This document shows positions 28,043-36,726 of a stretch of DNA of 64,000 nucleotides, piece after piece (position 1 is the first letter of the stretch; each line of letters opens with the position of its first letter). Origin of the DNA: Pseudomonas triticifolii (GTDB lineage: Bacteria; Pseudomonadota; Gammaproteobacteria; Pseudomonadales; Pseudomonadaceae); contig NZ_JACONV010000001.1 in the NCBI RefSeq assembly GCF_014358015.1, forward strand, positions 868,001 through 932,000, in the 5' to 3' direction. Below the pieces are notes generated by a model. That model did no database searches, was not told the origin of the DNA, and saw nothing but the letters and a program-made list of their open reading frames with translations. The position numbers and the translations under genes were made by a program.

Positions 28043-28075
28043 AACGAACCTGTGCACTCAGTGCACAGATTCGTT
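28043..28075. other. Perfect stem-loop between rlmL and the GGDEF gene
   Basis: AACGAA-C-CTGTGCAC-TCA-GTGCACAG-A-TTCGTT forms a 14-bp stem with one mismatch and a 3-base loop. It lies just after the rlmL stop, on the side where a terminator is expected, but lacks a T run. Confidence 0.55.
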
Positions 28076-28089
28076 GTTCACACCGTGCA

Positions 28090-30345
28090 TCACGCGCGCG
28101 CAGTGATCTTCCAGGCCCGGTGAATCTTGCTGTTGCGGGCAAAATCCTGGTCGATGGTCTGCGCAGTGATCTCCTCCACGGCATAACGCTGGCCCAGGTT
28201 TTCGTCGAGCACGAACTTGCGGAAGTTGTTGGAGAAATACAGCACGCCACCCGGTGCCAGACGCGCCATGGCCAGGTCGATCAACTCGACCTGATCACGC
28301 TGCACGTCGAACACGCCTTCCATGCGCTTGGAGTTGGAGAACGTCGGCGGATCAATAAAGATCAGGTCGTACTCTTCACGACAAGCCTGCAGCCAGACCG
28401 TAACGTCGCTCTGCTCCAGACGGTTCTTGTCGGAGAAACCATTAAGCGACAGGTTGCGACGCGCCCAGTCCAGGTAAGTACGCGACAGGTCGACGCTGGT
28501 GGTGCTGCGCGCACCGCCCTTGGCCGCGTGAACGCTAGCGGTTGCGGTATAGGCAAACAGGTTGAGGAAGCGCTTGCCAGCGGCCTCACGCTGGATGCGC
28601 ATGCGCATCGGGCGATGATCGAGGAACAGCCCGGTGTCCAGGTAATCGGTCAGGTTGACCAGCAGCTTGACGCCGCCTTCGCTGACTTCCAGGAACTGAC
28701 CCTGTGCGCTCTGGCGTTCGTACTGACGAGTACCGCTCTGACGCTCGCGACGCTTGATCACCACACGGCTCTTGTCGATGTTCAGCGCCTGGGGAATGGC
28801 CGCCAGCGCGTCGAACAGACGGGCCGAGGCTTTCTCTGGGTCGATGGACTTGGGCGCAGCGTATTCCTGCACATGCACCCAATCGTGATACAGGTCGATG
28901 GCCATCGAGTACTCGGGCATGTCGGCGTCGTACACGCGATAGCAGTCGATGCCCTCGCGGCGCACCCACTTGCCCATCAGCTTGAGGTTCTTCTGCAGAC
29001 GATTGGCAAACATCTGCCCGCCTTCGCTCAAACGGGCCTGCTCGACCACCACAGGGGCAGGCTTGATCGGGTTGCCGTTCTTGTTGAATTTCTTCTCGAC
29101 TTCAACCTCGGCCTCGACCGGGGTTTCGCGCTCGATCTGACGTTGTTCCGGGGTGCGGCGCTCGCCGGTGACGAACTGGTCCGGCAGCACCTTGATCAGC
29201 AGCAACTTGCAGGGAAGCGCGCCGTTCCAGAACGAATACTGCTTGTGGCTGCGAATGCCCATGCGCTTGCCCAGGTCAGGCGCGCCGGTGAATACGGCGG
29301 CTTCCCAGTTCAGGCAGGACTGACGCAGACGCTCGCCCAGGTTCTGGTAGAGATACAGCAGGCTGGCTTCGTCGCCCAGACGCTCGCCATACGGCGGGTT
29401 GCAGATGACCAGACCTTTCTGATTCTGATCCGGCCGCGGCTCGAAGGTCGCGACTTCGCCCTGATAGACCTTGATCCAGTCGCTCAGCCCTGCGCGCTCG
29501 ATGTTGTTGCGCGCAGGCTGAATCAGACGCGGGTCGGCCTCGTAGCCACGAATCCACAGAGGGGGCTTGGCAAGGCCGGCCTCGGCACGCGCCAGCGCCT
29601 CGTCATGCAGCTTGCGCCACAGGGCCGGAACGTGGCCCAGCCAGGCAGAGAACCCCCAGCGCTCACGCTTGATGTTCGGTGCAATATCGGCAGCAATCAG
29701 GCCGGCCTCAACCAGAAAGGTGCCCACACCACACATGGGGTCGGCCAGCGCGCCGCCTTCGGCTGCGATGCGCGGCCACCCGGCACGGACAAGGATGGCC
29801 GCAGCAAGGTTTTCTTTCAGGGGAGCAGCACCCTGCTGCAAACGATAACCACGCTGGTGCAGGCTATGGCCGGACAGGTCCAGTGACAGAATCGCTTCGC
29901 CGCGATCCAGGCGCAGGTGCACGCGCAGATCGGGATTGATCTTGTCCACCGAGGGGCGTTCACCGTCAGGCGTGCGCAGCTTGTCGACAATCGCATCCTT
30001 GACCTTCAGCGCACCGAAGTGGGTGTTGTCGATGCCCGACCCGTGACCGCTGAATTCCACGGCAATGGTGCCGTCCGACTCGAGATGATCATGCCATTCG
30101 ACGTCGAGAACGCCGTGGTACAGGTCTTCGGCGTCCTTCATCGGGAAGCGTTTGAGCACCAGCAACACGCGGTTGGCAAGACGGGACCACAGGCACAGCC
30201 GGTAAGCGGTCTCCATGTCGGCCGAGCCGCGAATCGCCGAGGTGTGTTCGCGGGTGTCCTCAAGGCCGAGTGCCGTGGCCTCTTCAGCCAGCAGTCCTTC
30301 AAGACCTTTGGGGCAAGTGAGGAAAAGTTCGTAGCGATCCGACAT
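28090..30345 (-). CDS. rlmL: 23S rRNA m2G2445/m7G2069 methyltransferase
   Basis: A 751-residue fused enzyme. An N-terminal THUMP RNA-binding domain (~45-155) is followed by the RlmL methyltransferase with its NPPYGERLG catalytic motif (~310), and a C-terminal RlmK-type methyltransferase with NLFAYTATASVHAA and DPPTFSNSKRM. It modifies two guanines of domain V of 23S rRNA during 50S assembly. I chose ATG 30345 (MSDRYELFLTCPKG), with GGAA upstream, over an upstream frame extension of 12 residues. Confidence 0.95.
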   Translation of the reverse strand: MSDRYELFLTCPKGLEGLLAEEATALGLEDTREHTSAIRGSADMETAYRLCLWSRLANRVLLVLKRFPMKDAEDLYHGVLDVEWHDHLESDGTIAVEFSGHGSGIDNTHFGALKVKDAIVDKLRTPDGERPSVDKINPDLRVHLRLDRGEAILSLDLSGHSLHQRGYRLQQGAAPLKENLAAAILVRAGWPRIAAEGGALADPMCGVGTFLVEAGLIAADIAPNIKRERWGFSAWLGHVPALWRKLHDEALARAEAGLAKPPLWIRGYEADPRLIQPARNNIERAGLSDWIKVYQGEVATFEPRPDQNQKGLVICNPPYGERLGDEASLLYLYQNLGERLRQSCLNWEAAVFTGAPDLGKRMGIRSHKQYSFWNGALPCKLLLIKVLPDQFVTGERRTPEQRQIERETPVEAEVEVEKKFNKNGNPIKPAPVVVEQARLSEGGQMFANRLQKNLKLMGKWVRREGIDCYRVYDADMPEYSMAIDLYHDWVHVQEYAAPKSIDPEKASARLFDALAAIPQALNIDKSRVVIKRRERQSGTRQYERQSAQGQFLEVSEGGVKLLVNLTDYLDTGLFLDHRPMRMRIQREAAGKRFLNLFAYTATASVHAAKGGARSTTSVDLSRTYLDWARRNLSLNGFSDKNRLEQSDVTVWLQACREEYDLIFIDPPTFSNSKRMEGVFDVQRDQVELIDLAMARLAPGGVLYFSNNFRKFVLDENLGQRYAVEEITAQTIDQDFARNSKIHRAWKITARA

Positions 30346-30922
30346 GTGTATTCCAGGGCCTGAGCCGTCAGCGGCGGGCAACGCATTGCCCGACCAGATT
30401 TTAAACAGGCGCCTTTCTTGGAGTACGCCTGCGTGGCACGTTAAATGTGCCGGTCCGCTGCATCAACCTGCCATGTGATCAAGGCAGCGTCGGTGCAGCA
30501 GTTTTCAATACATTTCTGTCTTCACATAGCTTTCCTATATGAAGAACGAACATTCAACCCGACGAAGTGGGAAACAAAAAGTCACATCCCGACCCTTCGT
30601 CGAATTTGCAGTTAAAACATTCAGCCATCACCTGCAGCTGAGACGCGCTCTCAGTTCGGCCTGAAACGCCCGCGTCAAAAGGCTTACGTCAAAAATCGGT
30701 AGTGAAACCCGACCTTGCTTATCACTCGACAGACCTAAATGTGACGTGCTTATGACAAAACGGTCATTCACAGGACACGGCGCTTTGGTTAGAAATCACC
30801 TCAGGTCATCTCCGCAACGGATTTGACACCAAGGCCCGCGACGCCGGCAGCGGGCACCTTTCTGCCCGACCTCACCATGAGGTCTCAGGGATATAACAGT
30901 CAACAGACGAGGGCAATACCCT
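30346..30922. other. Intergenic region between rlmL and rmf
   Basis: A 577-base gap between divergent genes, fairly A/T-rich from 30500 on. It holds a 7-bp hairpin CGGGCAA/TTGCCCG at 30375-30392 near the rlmL start and a small hairpin GGCAC/GTGCC at 30435-30451. The long leader before rmf probably carries its growth-phase-controlled promoter. No further gene is seen. Confidence 0.45.
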
Positions 30923-31138
30923 ATGAGAAGACTTAAGCGTGATCCGTTGGAAAGAGCATTTTTACGCGGATATCAATACGGCGTTCATGGTAAATCCCGT
31001 GAGCTTTGCCCTTTTACTCTACCGTCAGTACGCCAGGCATGGATCAATGGTTGGCGAGAAGGACGCGGCGACAACTGGGACGGTATGACCGGCACTGCGG
31101 GAATCCACAGACTCAACGAACTTCACGCGGTCGGATAA
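30923..31138 (+). CDS. rmf: Ribosome modulation factor
   Basis: A 71-residue basic protein beginning MRRLKRDPLERAFLRGYQYG and containing RQAWINGWREGRGDNWDGM, a close fit to Pseudomonas RMF, slightly longer than the 55-residue E. coli protein. It dimerises 70S ribosomes to 100S during stationary phase. GAGGG nine bases before ATG 30923 supports the start. The long upstream region suggests complex control. Confidence 0.95.
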   Translation: MRRLKRDPLERAFLRGYQYGVHGKSRELCPFTLPSVRQAWINGWREGRGDNWDGMTGTAGIHRLNELHAVG

Positions 31139-31246
31139 GGCGCTTCTGGAGACACAGGCCCCGACCAGTCCATCATCAAGGCTTTATTGACTGACCATCT
31201 ACACCCATACCATGCACGCCCCATCCGGGCGGCGGGCCAAAAGCCC

Positions 31247-31275
31247 AGGGGCTCTTCAGGAGCCCCTTTTTTTGC
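31247..31275. terminator. Terminator between rmf and pyrD
   Basis: AGGGGCTC and GAGCCCCT form an 8-bp stem with a 5-base loop, then TTTTTTT. It serves rmf and may act weakly on the convergent pyrD. Confidence 0.88.
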
Positions 31276-31282
31276 CTGCGAT

Positions 31283-32314
31283 TCAGCCCCGCTCGCGCGG
31301 CATCGCCGCAATTGCATCCACCGATTCGCGAATCAATGCCGGCCCCTTATAGATGAAGCCAGAATAGATCTGCACCAGACTCGCACCCGCCGCGATCTTC
31401 TCTGCAGCGTGACGTCCCTCGGTGATACCGCCCGCCGCGATGATCGGCATGCGACCTGCCAACTCACCCGCCAGTATCTTCACGGTGTGAGTGCTCTTCT
31501 CGCGCACCGGAGCGCCCGACAGACCGCCCGCCTCGTCTGCATGCGGCAGCCCTTCGACGCCTTCGCGGCTAAGGGTGGTGTTGGTCGCGATGACAGCATC
31601 CATGCCGGATTCGATCAGCGCAGTGGCGACCAGCACGGTTTCTTCATCGGTCATGTCCGGGGCGATCTTGATCGCCAGTGGCACACGCTTGCCATGGCGC
31701 TGCGTGAGCTCCTGCTGGCGCAGGCTAAGCGCCTCGAGTAGCTGCTTGAGCGAATCACCGAATTGCAGGCTGCGCAGGCCCGGTGTGTTCGGCGAGCTGA
31801 CATTGACCGTTACGTAGCTGGCATGGTCGTAGACCTTGTCCAGACAGATCAGGTAATCGTCCACCGCACGCTCGACCGGCGTGTCGAAATTCTTGCCGAT
31901 GTTGATGCCCAGAATGCCGGTGTATTTCGCAGCCTTGACACGGCTGACCAGATTGTCGACGCCCAGGTTGTTGAAGCCCATCCGGTTGATGATGGCTTCT
32001 GCGTGAGGCAAGCGAAAGATCCGCGGCTTGGGGTTACCTGGCTGAGGACGCGGCGTGACCGTGCCGATCTCTACAAAGCCGAAGCCCAGTTGAGCGAAGC
32101 CGTCGATGGCCGCGCCATTCTTGTCCAGGCCTGCCGCCAGTCCCACCGGATTGGGAAATTCAAGCCCCATCACGTTGACCGGCACCTTCGCCGGCGCCTT
32201 GCTCAACAGGCCATTGAGGCCCAGCCGCCCGCCAGCACCGATCAGGTCCAGCGACAGGTCATGGGAAGTTTCCGGGGAAAGTTTGAACAGTAACTGGCGG
32301 GCCAGGTTATACAT
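31283..32314 (-). CDS. pyrD: Dihydroorotate dehydrogenase (quinone)
   Basis: A 343-residue class 2 enzyme of pyrimidine synthesis, anchored to the inner membrane by its N-terminal helices ([19 protein letters not shown]). Visible landmarks are [10 protein letters not shown], the FMN/substrate region NRMGFNNLG, the catalytic serine region [10 protein letters not shown], and [17 protein letters not shown] near the end. ATG 32314 gives the usual length; a longer upstream frame is not supported. Confidence 0.96.
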   Translation of the reverse strand: MYNLARQLLFKLSPETSHDLSLDLIGAGGRLGLNGLLSKAPAKVPVNVMGLEFPNPVGLAAGLDKNGAAIDGFAQLGFGFVEIGTVTPRPQPGNPKPRIFRLPHAEAIINRMGFNNLGVDNLVSRVKAAKYTGILGINIGKNFDTPVERAVDDYLICLDKVYDHASYVTVNVSSPNTPGLRSLQFGDSLKQLLEALSLRQQELTQRHGKRVPLAIKIAPDMTDEETVLVATALIESGMDAVIATNTTLSREGVEGLPHADEAGGLSGAPVREKSTHTVKILAGELAGRMPIIAAGGITEGRHAAEKIAAGASLVQIYSGFIYKGPALIRESVDAIAAMPRERG

Positions 32315-32422
32315 GGGCGGGCTAGGCTCGTGAGAAGCTGAATTCAGGGCCGCGATTATAGCCGTGTGAAGGGCCCGCACGCGAGGCATGCAAAAAACTT
32401 GTTACCCTGACTCATCGAGCAC

Positions 32423-32438
32423 TGGCATATGCCTTGCT
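32423..32438 (+). promoter_or_regulatory. Sigma-54 promoter of nasST
   Basis: TGGCATATGCCTTGCT has the invariant GG (32424-32425) and GC (32436-32437) ten bases apart and fits the TGGCACG-N4-TTGC consensus well. Transcription would start near 32449, nine bases before the first leader hairpin. Confidence 0.7.
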
Positions 32439-32457
32439 TGAAACCATTATCGGCACG

Positions 32458-32539
32458 CGTTCCAACGAAGGAGCGGTGCCCGGACAACGGCGTCGCTCCA
32501 GCCCTTGCATCGTGCAACGGGCTGGGCGACGCCTTTTTT
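32458..32539 (+). ncRNA. ANTAR-type (NasT-responsive) leader with terminator, upstream of nasS
   Basis: Hairpin P1 (32458-32475) is CGTTCC-AACGAA-GGAGCG. Hairpin P2 (32483-32494) is GAC-AACGGC-GTC. Both hexaloops have A at position 1 and G at position 4, the signature of ANTAR-bound RNA. P2 shares bases 32489-32494 with the 5' arm of a long terminator (GGCGTCGC ... GCGACGCC, 32489-32533) followed by TTTTTT. The two structures exclude each other, so binding of NasT to P1-P2 should allow read-through into nasST. Confidence 0.72.
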
Positions 32540-32566
32540 CTGGATGTCCCTGATGAAGCACTCGGT

Positions 32567-33778
32567 ATGAACGAACCAACAAGCAATGCGCTGGACTGGG
32601 TAACCGGCAGCGATGCGCCCGAGATGAACAGCCTGGATGTGGGTTTCATGGCGTTGACCGACTGTGCTTCGCTGGTCGTGGCGGCTACACAGGGCTTCGC
32701 CCAGCCGTATGGACTGACCCTGAACCTCAAGCGCCAGAGTTCCTGGGCGAGCCTGCGAGACAAGCTGATCAGCGGCCAGCTCCAGGCAGCCCACAGCCTC
32801 TACGGGATGATCTATGCCGTAGAACTGGGCATCAGCGGCGGCCCGGCCAAAGACATGGCGATCCTCATGGGTCTCAACCAGAACGGTCAGTGCATCAACC
32901 TGTCGCGCGGCCTTCAGGACAGTGGCGTGGTCACTCCTGAAGCACTGGACAAACGTGTGCACCAAAGCGGCCCGAAACTGACCTTTGCCCAGACATTCCC
33001 GACCGGCAATCACGCCATGTGGCTTTATTACTGGCTCGCCAGCCAGGGTATTCATCCGCTGGACGACGTGAACAGTGTGGTGGTGCCGCCACCGCAGATG
33101 GTCCAACACCTGCAGGCCGGGCGTATCGACGGCTTCTGTGTCGGCGAGCCCTGGGCTGCCAGCGCTGTCAATCAGCAACTGGGGTTCAGCATGGCCACCA
33201 GCCAGGCAATCTGGCCCGATCATCCGGGCAAGGTGCTGGGTTGCACCCGCGAATTCGTCGAGCAGAACCCCAACACCGCCAGAGCGCTGGTCATGGCCGT
33301 GCTGGAAGCGAGCCGTTTCATCGAACAGAGCGAACACAACCGGCGCAGCACCGCGCAACTGCTCAGCGGCGCGGAGTATCTGGACACCTCGCTCGATTGC
33401 ATCGAACCTCGCTTGCTGGGCCATTACAGCGATGGCCTGGGCAATCACTGGGAGGACCGCCACGCGGTCAGGTTTCACAATGAGGGCCAGGTCAATTACC
33501 CATGGTTGTCAGACGGTATGTGGTTCATGACCCAGTTTCGGCGCTGGGGCCTGTTGCGCGAAGACCCGGATTACCTGGCCGTCGCCAATCGGGTTCAGCA
33601 ATTGGCTCTGTACCGTGAAGCGGCCGTTGCATTGGGCATCGAGGTTCCGGATTCGACCCTGCGCAGCAGCCAGTTGATCGACGGCAAGGTCTGGGACGGC
33701 AGCGATCCGGCCGCCTATGCGCGTAGTTTCAGGCTCAATGCCTGGGCGGATGCTGCGCCCATTGCCGCCCGTCGTTGA
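32567..33778 (+). CDS. nasS: Nitrate sensor protein NasS (NrtA/CmpA-like)
   Basis: A 403-residue protein of the nitrate-binding NrtA/CmpA family, here without a signal peptide, as expected for cytoplasmic NasS. Family segments include DVGFMALTDCASLVVAATQGF, TGNHAMWLYYWLA and GRIDGFCVGEPWAA. NasS holds NasT inactive and releases it when nitrate or nitrite binds. I place the start at ATG 32567 (MNEPTSNALDWVT) because the longer upstream frame runs through the leader terminator. nasT follows 14 bases later. Confidence 0.9.
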   Translation: MNEPTSNALDWVTGSDAPEMNSLDVGFMALTDCASLVVAATQGFAQPYGLTLNLKRQSSWASLRDKLISGQLQAAHSLYGMIYAVELGISGGPAKDMAILMGLNQNGQCINLSRGLQDSGVVTPEALDKRVHQSGPKLTFAQTFPTGNHAMWLYYWLASQGIHPLDDVNSVVVPPPQMVQHLQAGRIDGFCVGEPWAASAVNQQLGFSMATSQAIWPDHPGKVLGCTREFVEQNPNTARALVMAVLEASRFIEQSEHNRRSTAQLLSGAEYLDTSLDCIEPRLLGHYSDGLGNHWEDRHAVRFHNEGQVNYPWLSDGMWFMTQFRRWGLLREDPDYLAVANRVQQLALYREAAVALGIEVPDSTLRSSQLIDGKVWDGSDPAAYARSFRLNAWADAAPIAARR

Positions 33779-33792
33779 AGGAGGACGTGAAC

Positions 33793-34368
33793 ATGCTGCG
33801 CATCCTGCTCATAAACGACACCCCGAAAAAGGTCGGTCGCCTGAAGTCCGCGCTTATCGAGGCTGGCTTCGAGGTCATCGACGAATCGGGCTTCATCATC
33901 GACCTGCCGGCACGCGTCGATGCAGTACGTCCCGACGTCATCCTGATCGACACTGAATCACCTGGCCGCGACGTCATGGAACAGGTTGTCCTGGTCAGCC
34001 GCGACCAGCCCCGCCCTATCGTGATGTTTACCGACGAACACGACCCCGGGGTCATGCGTCAGGCCATCAAGTCAGGGGTCAGCGCCTACATCGTCGAAGG
34101 TATTCAGGCCCAGCGCCTGCAGCCGATTCTGGACGTGGCCATGGCCCGGTTCGAAAGCGATCAGGCCCTGCGCGCGCAACTGCATGCCCGGGACCAGCAA
34201 CTGGCTGAGCGCAAGCGCATCGAACTGGCCAAGGGTCTGCTGATGAAAATGAAGGACTGCAACGAGGAAGAGGCTTACACGCTGATGCGACGTCAGGCCA
34301 TGAGCCGCCAGCAGAAGCTGATTCAGGTCGCCGAACAGATCATTGCGATGAGTGAACTGCTGGGCTGA
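33793..34368 (+). CDS. nasT: ANTAR-domain antitermination regulator NasT
   Basis: A 191-residue protein with a receiver-like domain (residues 1-~120; LLINDTPKKVGRLKSAL, VILIDTESPGRD) and a C-terminal ANTAR RNA-binding domain. The ANTAR helix reads ERKRIELAKGLLMKMKDCNE, then EEAYTLMRRQAM. ATG 33793 has AGGAGG eight bases upstream; the upstream TTG extension is not needed. NasT binds paired hexaloop hairpins in leader RNAs and prevents termination. Three such leaders are in this window. Confidence 0.94.
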   Translation: MLRILLINDTPKKVGRLKSALIEAGFEVIDESGFIIDLPARVDAVRPDVILIDTESPGRDVMEQVVLVSRDQPRPIVMFTDEHDPGVMRQAIKSGVSAYIVEGIQAQRLQPILDVAMARFESDQALRAQLHARDQQLAERKRIELAKGLLMKMKDCNEEEAYTLMRRQAMSRQQKLIQVAEQIIAMSELLG

Positions 34369-34405
34369 AAATGTAGATTGAGAAAATACTGACGAAACAC
34401 TAATC

Positions 34406-34491
34406 GTGGGAGGCGGCTTGCTGGCGATGAACGATGACGCGGTCTGGATGTTAAACCGCGCCGACGCCATCGCCGGCAAGCCGCCTCCCAC
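34406..34491. repeat. REPIN copy A
   Basis: GTGGGAGGCGGCTTGCTGGC and its inverted partner ending GCCGGCAAGCCGCCTCCCAC flank 38 bases of spacer. The spacer differs from that of copies B and C. It lies between nasT and the convergent levansucrase gene and may help end both transcripts. Confidence 0.88.
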
Positions 34492-34558
34492 AGTTACAGT
34501 ACCTGCCAGCAGGCCGCGTTGTGCTGACGCTTGCCGTTCACGCCTGCATGCATCCGGA

Positions 34559-35809
34559 TTACTGAGTCAGCACCACGTCCTTCATCGCCGGTATGTAGCC
34601 ATAGTCATAAGACTCTTGCACAAACGAACGATCGCCCCGCAACAGAATCCTCACTGTCGGCGCTTCAGTGCCGCCGATACGGAAATCCTGACCCGTCGTG
34701 GGCACGCTGTCGATGAACGAGGTCACCAGCCCGTTGGGCATGACGCAGTGCGAATAGGTCTGGAACGGCTGGGACGGTGGATTACCCAGTACCAGACCTG
34801 ACGCATTCATGGGCCGATAAGGGCCGAACAACTGCTCACTGACAAAACCATAAACGCCATCAGGGCCGGTGACGCCATCGGCATAGGTGAACTTATGGCT
34901 GATGGTAAACAAGTAATATTTGTTGTCCTGAAACACATAATGGGGTCGTTCGGTCTGGTCATTGACACCGACTGCCGTGACAAGCGGCGGCAGGATATCC
35001 CACTCATCGCCATTAAGGTCTTTGGCCACAGCAAGACCGATACAGCCCACTTGAAATCTGGCACCTCCCACCTCTTCGTGACCCGGTGGCACAGGCCCTA
35101 GTTCAGTGGGACCTACTTCGTGACTACCGCGCTCACCCGCGACATTACCTTCAAAGACCATATACAACTTGCCATCATGGGGATCTATAAAGGGGCTGGG
35201 GTCGCGAAAGTTCCAGGTGGCATTCTGTGCCTCGGTTTGATAATAAGTCCCGTCGGCCTCGAATAATGTTTTAACTACGGTAAAGTCCGTCAATATGACA
35301 CCACTGTCAGACGTCACAATACGGCCGCGAACTTTGGCAATGGCAGCGCCCGGTGTGACGCAGGTGTAATAAAGGTCGATATCGCCCTTGTCGTTAAGCA
35401 GGATCGGAGTGCCCGCCCACTCGCGGGTGGTGGGAGATACGCCTTCAGCCATGACACGCCCGCCGAAGATCCAGTCCTTGCCGGTACGCGAATACCAGTA
35501 GCACATACGCGCCCGCCCATGACGATCTTCCCAGTCTCGTTTGATATCATAGCGGCCATTGGCCCCTAGATATTGGGGGTCCGTGGGGTGTCGGTCGGCC
35601 GTGAGGGTCAGGATAACGGACCAACCGTTGACCGACACGACCGTGCCGTCCAGCTCGCGCAACGGCATGGTGTCCCAGATAAAGACGGTATCGCTCATGA
35701 CCGGAAAGTCGGGACTGACCAGGGGCTGAGTGGTGGTGGGGTCGTTTTCGTTGACCTTGAGCGCGTCGGCCCGGGTCCACACAGTAGGTGGATAAGTGAC
35801 GTTATTCAT
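34559..35809 (-). CDS. lscA: Levansucrase (GH68), LscA type
   Basis: A 416-residue glycoside hydrolase family 68 enzyme that builds levan from sucrose. The catalytic triad is visible: nucleophile D46 in FIWDTMPLR, transition-state stabiliser D203 in RDPSPF, and acid/base E287 in [11 protein letters not shown] 35809 has AAGGA seven bases upstream. There is no signal peptide, as in other P. syringae levansucrases. The N-terminus is about 16 residues shorter than in LscB/LscC as I recall them, which points to LscA, reported as poorly or not expressed from its own promoter. It interrupts the nitrate locus between nasT and the nitrate carrier. Confidence 0.93.
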   Translation of the reverse strand: MNNVTYPPTVWTRADALKVNENDPTTTQPLVSPDFPVMSDTVFIWDTMPLRELDGTVVSVNGWSVILTLTADRHPTDPQYLGANGRYDIKRDWEDRHGRARMCYWYSRTGKDWIFGGRVMAEGVSPTTREWAGTPILLNDKGDIDLYYTCVTPGAAIAKVRGRIVTSDSGVILTDFTVVKTLFEADGTYYQTEAQNATWNFRDPSPFIDPHDGKLYMVFEGNVAGERGSHEVGPTELGPVPPGHEEVGGARFQVGCIGLAVAKDLNGDEWDILPPLVTAVGVNDQTERPHYVFQDNKYYLFTISHKFTYADGVTGPDGVYGFVSEQLFGPYRPMNASGLVLGNPPSQPFQTYSHCVMPNGLVTSFIDSVPTTGQDFRIGGTEAPTVRILLRGDRSFVQESYDYGYIPAMKDVVLTQ

Positions 35810-36483
35810 GTTGATGTCCTTTATTGGCGCTCGCCCAGGCGAGTGCTTAGATGAAGACAATGCAGCATGCAAACTTTTCACATCGCTGAAGTGCACTTGA
35901 ATACGCCTGCCATCGCGGCATGAACCGAAACAACAGCACGATTAATGTAAGGTGCATTAAGGCACCTTTTCGAATGATTGCAATAAGCCACTTATAACAA
36001 GCTGACTAAATGCCCATACTTACCCTTGGAGACGGGCCGTGTCCTGCAAGACAAGAGGGATCCTGTCAGAGACAAGATGGAAAGTAAATTAAATATTCCC
36101 TACCGTTAAGCGACGGTATTAAAGACTCACCCAGGCTGAACTATTAAGCATTACTAGCATCCACTCTACTATGAGGATCATCATGCAACACGATCAAAAC
36201 ACTATCATTATGCTTTAATAAAACTGCCTTGATAGTGGCTCCTACAGCAAAATAAACAGACGCACCTGCAGCGTTCAAGGCGTGCGCGTTCGCGCAAAGA
36301 CGGTACTCGGAGCCGCCGGCACGCTCCGATGGCCCCGCACCTATTTGCGGCGCTCCACACAATCGATGCCCGCTTCAAGGTCATGCCACGGCAATAGCCG
36401 TTGCGCGCCGATGCCTGCTCCACTCACACCTCAAGCGCTTGCCTTGAGGCCTGCGGCGCTTGTTACCGAATAAACCTTTCATA
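35810..36483. other. A/T-rich intergenic region between lscA and the nitrate carrier
   Basis: About 670 bases with clearly lower GC than the window average. It holds a hairpin AAGGTGC/GCACCTT at 35949-35968 followed by a short T run, and no convincing gene. Such composition next to lscA suggests an insertion point or remnant of transferred DNA. Confidence 0.5.
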
Positions 36484-36499
36484 TGGCCCGTCTCTTGCT
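36484..36499 (+). promoter_or_regulatory. Sigma-54 promoter of the nitrate carrier operon
   Basis: TGGCCCGTCTCTTGCT matches TGGCACG-N4-TTGCT at all but one base, with GG at 36485-36486 and GC at 36497-36498. Transcription would start near 36510, just before the first leader hairpin. Confidence 0.8.
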
Positions 36500-36513
36500 T
36501 TATGCCTGTCACA

Positions 36514-36598
36514 GGTAGCCAACGGCGGTTGCCACCCCTTACGACAAAGACGTCGCTCATCTCTTTTCGCCACTGCGGACAGAGAGGCGACGTTTTTT
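36514..36598 (+). ncRNA. ANTAR-type leader with terminator, upstream of the nitrate carrier
   Basis: P1 (36514-36533) is GGTAGCC-AACGGC-GGTTGCC and P2 (36542-36555) is CGAC-AAAGAC-GTCG; both hexaloops follow the ANNGNN rule. P2 shares bases 36550-36555 with the 5' arm of the terminator (ACGTCGC at 36550, GCGACGT at 36587-36593, then TTTTTT). About 130 further leader bases, including a GTGGAGT/ACTCCAC inverted repeat around 36626-36655, precede the gene. Confidence 0.78.
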
Positions 36599-36726
36599 GC
36601 GTTTTGGCCCCGGCGATGGGGCCGGTGGAGTCGCCGGCACTCGGAACACTCCACCACAACGTCTGGACATTCCTGTGTCGCGGTCTCGAACCCGACTGAC
36701 TCCCTAGCAGATGATGAGGTGTGCAA

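Noticed and set aside
28033..29886. 617-codon open frame on the plus strand
   Set aside because: It is antisense to rlmL and has no ribosome site or recognisable domain.
32429..32566. N-terminal extension of NasS by 46 codons
   Set aside because: This stretch contains the hexaloop hairpins and the terminator; the peptide it would encode does not resemble NrtA/NasS proteins.
34406..34491. REPIN copy A as the terminator of a small RNA
   Set aside because: Its arms match the REP repeats at 54.5 and 55.9 kb exactly in type, so repeat origin is the simpler explanation.
35810..36483. Insertion sequence or prophage remnant next to lscA
   Set aside because: The DNA is A/T-rich, but I could find no transposase or phage reading frame, no terminal inverted repeats and no target duplication.
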